A program made the position numbers and the translations under genes. A model generated the notes under the pieces. That model saw only the letters and a program-made list of their open reading frames with translations, did no database searches and was not told the origin of the DNA. Source: JAQUGA01 sp964521105 (lineage in GTDB: Bacteria > Bacteroidota > Bacteroidia > Bacteroidales > WCHB1-69). From it: 36,407 nucleotides of DNA. The stretch is from assembly GCA_964521105.1 (NCBI GenBank), contig CAZFPO010000020.1, forward strand, positions 1-36,407, in the 5' to 3' direction. Positions 32,486 through 36,407 of this stretch are shown one piece after another (the first letter of the stretch is position 1; the number at the start of each line of letters is the position of its first letter).

Positions 32486-33547
32486 TTAATAAATCGGTAT
32501 CATCCCAACGGATGATGCTTTAAATTGAATATAAACATTCGAATTTAATTGAAAATTGTTCGTTTTAACGGCTTCGTTTGAAACAATTACTTTTAGAATT
32601 ATTCCAACGTCTATTTTTAATTCGGTTCTATTACCAATACAAATTAACTCCGAAATTTTTCCATTAAGTCGATTTTGAGCACTTGAAACAATGTTTTCGT
32701 TTGATAAAATGATGGATTCTTCGGGTATAAAAATATAAGCTTGTCCCAAATACTTTTCAGCAAGAGATACTCTAAGGTTGGAATTAATGATTTTTGCTTC
32801 TGTTAGTTGAGTTTCTGAATTATACTTTAACTCGGCTTTAAAAATATTCTTATGACCTGCAAATTTTGCCACAAAAGGGTGCTTCGGCGAATTATGAAAG
32901 TCCATTGGCGAGCCTATTTGGATAATTTTACCGTTGTCGATTAAAGCTATTCTATCACTCAATTTAGCAGCTACTTCAAAATCGTGTGTTACATGAATAA
33001 TTGTTAACCCAGTTTTGTTTAATTCGCTAAATAACTGAATAAATTCATCTTGTAAATTAACATCTAAAGATGATAATGGCTCATCGAGCAATAATATATC
33101 AGGTTTTGTAACAACACTTCGGGCTATTGCCACACGCTGTTTTTCGCCACCCGATAAGGATTCTACTTGACGGTTTAATAATTTTTCCACACTGCATTTT
33201 TTCGACCATTCTGCGATTAATTGGTTTCTCTTTTCCTTGTCAATTTCTTGACTTTTTAAACCATATTCGATGTTTTTCTGTACCGATAAATGTGGAAATA
33301 AGGATAAATTTTGAAAAACAATACGAAAAGGGCGTTTTTGGATGCTTTTTTGAGAAATATTTTCTCCATTATGAATAATCTCTCCCGAGCTACATTTTCT
33401 GAATCCTGCAATTAGGTCTAAAAAAATACTTTTGCCCGAACCTGAGGAACCAACAATAGAGAAAAATTCCCCATCGTTAATTTGCAATGAAGCATCTTTA
33501 ATTGAAAATTCGCCAATTGTATAATGTATGTTTTTAAATACTATCAT
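32486..33547 (-). CDS. Molybdate/tungstate ABC transporter ATPase with TOBE domain
   Basis: This 353-residue ATPase has Walker A GSSGSGKS at residues 33-40, signature LSGGE at 131-135 and Walker B ILLLDEP at 151-157, followed by the switch histidine in IHVTHD. Residues ~280-350 form a TOBE/Mop-like domain (NRLNGKISELICIGNRTEL), as in ModC and WtpC, where it binds oxyanion for feedback control. Its start overlaps the permease stop by four bases. It would power uptake of molybdate or tungstate; sulfate or another oxyanion is a weaker alternative. The adjacent ModE-like gene supports the Mo/W reading. Confidence 0.85.
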   Translation of the reverse strand: MIVFKNIHYTIGEFSIKDASLQINDGEFFSIVGSSGSGKSIFLDLIAGFRKCSSGEIIHNGENISQKSIQKRPFRIVFQNLSLFPHLSVQKNIEYGLKSQEIDKEKRNQLIAEWSKKCSVEKLLNRQVESLSGGEKQRVAIARSVVTKPDILLLDEPLSSLDVNLQDEFIQLFSELNKTGLTIIHVTHDFEVAAKLSDRIALIDNGKIIQIGSPMDFHNSPKHPFVAKFAGHKNIFKAELKYNSETQLTEAKIINSNLRVSLAEKYLGQAYIFIPEESIILSNENIVSSAQNRLNGKISELICIGNRTELKIDVGIILKVIVSNEAVKTNNFQLNSNVYIQFKASSVGMIPIY

Positions 33548-34326
33548 TTAGTTCGAGGTTTAACTAATCGAAACAAAAAGAAAATCAACAAGCTAATAGA
33601 AATAAATAGGATTGCAACAGGACGTGAGTGAGCAAGTCCGTACGTTGTAAATCGCTCAAAAATTAGGATTGGAGTGGTCATTGGGTGATAAGCAATTATG
33701 ATTACAGCACCAAATTCACTCATTCCACGGGCAAACATCAGAACAATTCCGCCTACAATTGATCTCCATGCTAAAGGCAAAGAAATAGTAAAAAACACAC
33801 GGAATGGCGAAGCTCCCAAATTTAAAGCAGCCAACTCGTACTTTCGTGGAATTGAATCAAAACCTGTAAGAGCAGCATTAAATAAAAAAGGTATGCTTAC
33901 AAAAGCCATGGCTAAAGCAATGCCTGCAGGAGAACCAATAAAATCTAATCCCAGCGAATGAGTGAGTTTTCCAATGTGTGTATTTCGGCTTACAATTCCT
34001 AAAATGGCAATTCCTGCGGCTGTATGTGGTATAACAACCGGTAAATCAAACAAACTGATTAAAATTCTTTTCAGAAAAAAATTATTTCTGGAAATAAAAT
34101 ACGCTGCTGGAATAACAAAAATTCCTGAAACGAGGGTAGCCATCATTGCCGAATAAAGTGTTATAACAATGCTATCCGTAACTTCCTCATCGGCTACCAC
34201 CGCTTTTAATTCCGGAAAATTTGATGAAACAAATAATCCTACAATAGGTGCTAAAATAAACAATACAGCAAAACTTCCCAGAATCACAAAAAGTAGACGA
34301 AACCAATCAAAGGATACTTGATTCAT
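33544..34326 (-). CDS. Molybdate/tungstate ABC transporter permease (WtpB/ModB-like)
   Basis: This 260-residue permease has about six transmembrane helices and the EAA motif ELAALNLGASPFRVFFTISLPLAW (in parts: ELAALNLGAS, then FFTISLPLAW) that contacts the ATPase. FARGMSEFGAVIIIAYHPMT and ILIFERF near the end resemble tungstate/molybdate WtpB permeases. It is the first gene of the three-gene minus-strand operon. A periplasmic binding protein normally precedes or joins such genes, but upstream lies only a 226-base divergent spacer and the dehydrogenase gene, so the binding protein must be elsewhere or absent. Confidence 0.85.
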   Translation of the reverse strand: MNQVSFDWFRLLFVILGSFAVLFILAPIVGLFVSSNFPELKAVVADEEVTDSIVITLYSAMMATLVSGIFVIPAAYFISRNNFFLKRILISLFDLPVVIPHTAAGIAILGIVSRNTHIGKLTHSLGLDFIGSPAGIALAMAFVSIPFLFNAALTGFDSIPRKYELAALNLGASPFRVFFTISLPLAWRSIVGGIVLMFARGMSEFGAVIIIAYHPMTTPILIFERFTTYGLAHSRPVAILFISISLLIFFLFRLVKPRTK

Positions 34327-34348
34327 TAGTTGAATTTGATCGAAAAAA

Positions 34349-34356
34349 CAAATTTA
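34349..34356 (-). promoter_or_regulatory. Putative -7 promoter box for the Mo/W transporter operon
   Basis: On the minus strand this reads TAAATTTG, matching TAnnTTTG, 22 bases upstream of the permease ATG at 34326. There is no TTG at -33 spacing. The palindrome at 34393-34408 lies 36 bases further upstream. Confidence 0.33.
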
Positions 34357-34392
34357 CGAATAAAATTTGCATTCTAACTAATATCGATAAAT

Positions 34393-34408
34393 ATTACCTT
34401 GACGTAAT
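34393..34408. promoter_or_regulatory. Inverted repeat ATTAC-N6-GTAAT, possible operator
   Basis: Perfect five-base arms (34393-34397 and 34404-34408) flank CTTGAC in the divergent spacer between the Mo/W transporter operon and the dehydrogenase gene. Size and spacing fit a dimeric winged-helix regulator, and the ModE-like protein is a candidate. Arms this short in A/T-rich DNA can arise by chance. Confidence 0.3.
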
Positions 34409-34462
34409 CTGATTAAAAAAAAATATAAAAATTCATAAAACCTTAATAACATTTCTTCAAAT

Positions 34463-34492
34463 TTTGTTTTACTTAAAAATAAACTAATTTTG
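34463..34492 (+). promoter_or_regulatory. Promoter of the dehydrogenase gene
   Basis: TTTG (34463-34466) and TAATTTTG (34485-34492), 18 bases apart, form a full Bacteroidota -33/-7 promoter. Transcription would start near 34499, giving a leader of about 54 bases. Confidence 0.55.
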
Positions 34493-34552
34493 CGAGTGAA
34501 ATGCATAAATATGCAACTCGATTAAAGTAAAAACAATTAAACAATTTATATC

Positions 34553-36178
34553 ATGAATAATGCAGTTTTCTTATTTGAAAGTCCAAAAAACGAAAAAATT
34601 CAGAAATACCAGCAGCAAAGTGCTGAACGCGAAGAAATTAAAAAAGAACTTGATATTTTAAGTAACAATTCTATCGAAATTCCATTAATCATTAGTGGCA
34701 AAGAAGTTCGGACAGGTGTAACAGAAAATGTTGTAATGCCACACATGCACAGCCACACGATAGCAATTTGTCATAAAGCAAGGGAAGCAGAAATTAATTT
34801 GGCAATTCAGGAATCGATGAAAGCGAAAAAAGATTGGGGAAATTTACCATGGATGGAGCGTTCTTCAATAATGCTACGGGCTGCTGAATTAATTTCTGGG
34901 AAATATCGATATAAAATTCTTGCAGCCACAATGCTGGGTCAAAGTAAAAATGTTTATCAAGCCGAAATTGATGCAGCATGCGAAACCATTGATTTTTTAC
35001 GCTACAACACTTATTTTGCTTCAAATATATACGGTGAGCAACCAAAATCGGGATATGGGCAATTAAACAAAGTGGAATATCGTCCATTGGAAGGTTTTAT
35101 ATTCACTCTTTCTCCTTTTAACTTCACGGCAATTGCCTCAAATCTTAACATGTCGGTTGCATTAATGGGAAATACCACCGTATGGAAACCCTCGCATACT
35201 TCTACTGTATCAAATTATTTATTGATGAGAATATTTAAAGAAGCCGGATTACCCGATGGTGTAATTAACTTTATTCCAGGTGATGGACCAATGATTGGAT
35301 CCGCAGTAATTGAAAATAAAGACTTAGCCGGAGTTCATTTTACTGGATCAAATAATACTTTTCATTTTTTATGGAAAGAAATTGCAAAAAATCTATCCAT
35401 TTATAAATCATATCCTAAATTGGTTGGTGAAACAGGCGGAAAGGATTTTATTTTCGTTCATAATTCGGCAAATTCGCTCGAAGTTGCCACCGCAATAAAC
35501 ATGGGTGCTTTTGAATATCAAGGACAAAAATGTTCGGCAGCATCGCGAGTTTATGTGCCAAAATCGTTGTGGTCCGAAGTAGAGGAACATCTATTTAACC
35601 AATTGTCTCGAATGAAAATGGGTGATGTTCGTGATTTTTCAAATTTCATGAATGCTGTTATTGATGAGAAAGCTTACAATCGAATTATGGGATACATAGA
35701 TTTGGCTAAAAAATCAAAGGAATGTAAGATAATTTTTGGTGGAAATGGAAATAAGAGTGTTGGATATTTTGTTGAACCAACGGTTATTTTAACAACAAAT
35801 CCTCATTTTGTTACCATGCAAGAAGAGATTTTTGGACCTGTTGTTACCATTTTTGTTTATGAAGACCAAGATTTTGAAAAAACTCTCGAATTATGCGACA
35901 ACACTTCGCCCTATGCCTTAACTGGTGCAATTTTCGCCAATGATAAATATGCCATGTTAAAAGCCAGCAAATTGCTGTATAATGCTGCTGGCAATTTCTA
36001 CATAAACGACAAGCCCACTGGGGCTATGGTCGGACTTCAACCTTTTGGGGGTTCAAGAGCCTCAGGAACAAATGACAAAGCAGGCGGACCGTTAAATCTC
36101 TTACGCTGGGTGAGTCCACGAACCATCAAAGAAACGTTTATGCCCGCTACCGATTTTGTGTATGATTTTATGAAATAA
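34553..36178 (+). CDS. pruA: L-glutamate gamma-semialdehyde (1-pyrroline-5-carboxylate) dehydrogenase
   Basis: This 541-residue aldehyde dehydrogenase is of the ALDH4 type. The catalytic cysteine is C327 in GQKCSA, and the general base glutamate is E293 in VGETGGKDF. The N-terminal SAEREEIKKEL region and KPSHTSTVSNYL further on fit stand-alone P5C dehydrogenases, as does the end QPFGGSRASGTNDKAGGP. It oxidises glutamate semialdehyde, from proline or ornithine breakdown, to glutamate with NAD+ in the cytoplasm. Together with arcC-arcB nearby it suggests use of arginine/ornithine-derived carbon. It has its own promoter; 229 A/T-rich bases with no recognisable gene follow to the window end. Confidence 0.94.
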   Translation: MNNAVFLFESPKNEKIQKYQQQSAEREEIKKELDILSNNSIEIPLIISGKEVRTGVTENVVMPHMHSHTIAICHKAREAEINLAIQESMKAKKDWGNLPWMERSSIMLRAAELISGKYRYKILAATMLGQSKNVYQAEIDAACETIDFLRYNTYFASNIYGEQPKSGYGQLNKVEYRPLEGFIFTLSPFNFTAIASNLNMSVALMGNTTVWKPSHTSTVSNYLLMRIFKEAGLPDGVINFIPGDGPMIGSAVIENKDLAGVHFTGSNNTFHFLWKEIAKNLSIYKSYPKLVGETGGKDFIFVHNSANSLEVATAINMGAFEYQGQKCSAASRVYVPKSLWSEVEEHLFNQLSRMKMGDVRDFSNFMNAVIDEKAYNRIMGYIDLAKKSKECKIIFGGNGNKSVGYFVEPTVILTTNPHFVTMQEEIFGPVVTIFVYEDQDFEKTLELCDNTSPYALTGAIFANDKYAMLKASKLLYNAAGNFYINDKPTGAMVGLQPFGGSRASGTNDKAGGPLNLLRWVSPRTIKETFMPATDFVYDFMK

Positions 36179-36354
36179 ACTATTTTTGGATTATATGAGT
36201 GAAACCTAAAATAAAACTCAAAAAAGATAATTCAAAAAGGATCTTAGTTTTTATTTTTTTTAAATTTGACAAAACTACATCATAGAATAAACATAAGTCT
36301 AAAGTATAATGATTATAAATAATACATTGTTAATATTATTGATTAATTAGGCAT

Positions 36355-36369
36355 TACCTTAAATCCGCA
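36355..36369 (-). repeat. 15-base inverted match to the left window end
   Basis: This is the partner of bases 37-51 in inverted orientation. It lies 177 bases after the dehydrogenase stop codon and is not part of an obvious hairpin. Confidence 0.5.
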
Positions 36370-36407
36370 AAGATTTTTTTCTCATTGATTTTCTTGCTTG
36401 ATTTTGT

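Overview
The window looks like part of a chromosome from a low-GC member of the Bacteroidota. Several independent signs agree. Three secreted proteins carry C-terminal type IX secretion (T9SS) type A sorting domains. Many genes are preceded by the Bacteroidota -7 box TAnnTTTG, sometimes with a TTG -33 box. Shine-Dalgarno sequences are almost absent, and non-coding DNA is very A/T-rich. No rRNA, tRNA, CRISPR array, transposase or phage gene was recognised.

Bases 1-18100 form a surface-glycan locus. It opens with a radical SAM/SPASM-like enzyme. Next comes an array of four paralogous GT8-like glycosyltransferases, all on the minus strand; a plus-strand two-gene polysaccharide ABC exporter interrupts the array between the third and fourth copies. 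A plus-strand run then encodes a GDP-heptose-type sugar module (nucleotidyltransferase HddC-like, GHMP kinase HddA-like, SIS isomerase GmhA-like), a membrane-anchored SGNH-like protein, two GT2 enzymes and a GT4 enzyme. A minus-strand group follows with a GT9 (heptosyltransferase-like) enzyme, a dolichol-phosphate-mannose-synthase-like GT2 and a TMTC-like polytopic protein with eight TPRs. The simplest reading is assembly and ABC-dependent export of a lipid-linked, heptose-containing O-polysaccharide or capsule. The product is unknown, and the array of near-duplicate transferases with a shared, unassigned C-terminal tail is the most novel part.

Bases 18200-24000 encode envelope and secreted proteins on the minus strand: a YafK-type L,D-transpeptidase, two large paralogous T9SS cargo proteins with a CUB-like domain and a protease-free P domain, and a small exported TonB-C-like protein. 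The 379-base divergent region after them holds two adjacent perfect palindromes and a well-formed promoter for the next operon.

Bases 24375-36178 are mainly metabolic and transport genes: carbamate kinase and ornithine carbamoyltransferase (arcC-arcB, no arcA here), a palindromic/tandem repeat element with a strong bidirectional terminator, a third T9SS cargo protein with a possible PCMD domain, a CPA2 cation:proton antiporter with RCK domains, a lipoprotein-like gene paired with a DUF4139-like secreted protein, a molybdate/tungstate ABC permease and ATPase with a single-domain ModE-like regulator but no substrate-binding protein, and L-glutamate gamma-semialdehyde dehydrogenase. ArcB, ArcC and the dehydrogenase all belong to arginine/ornithine/proline metabolism.
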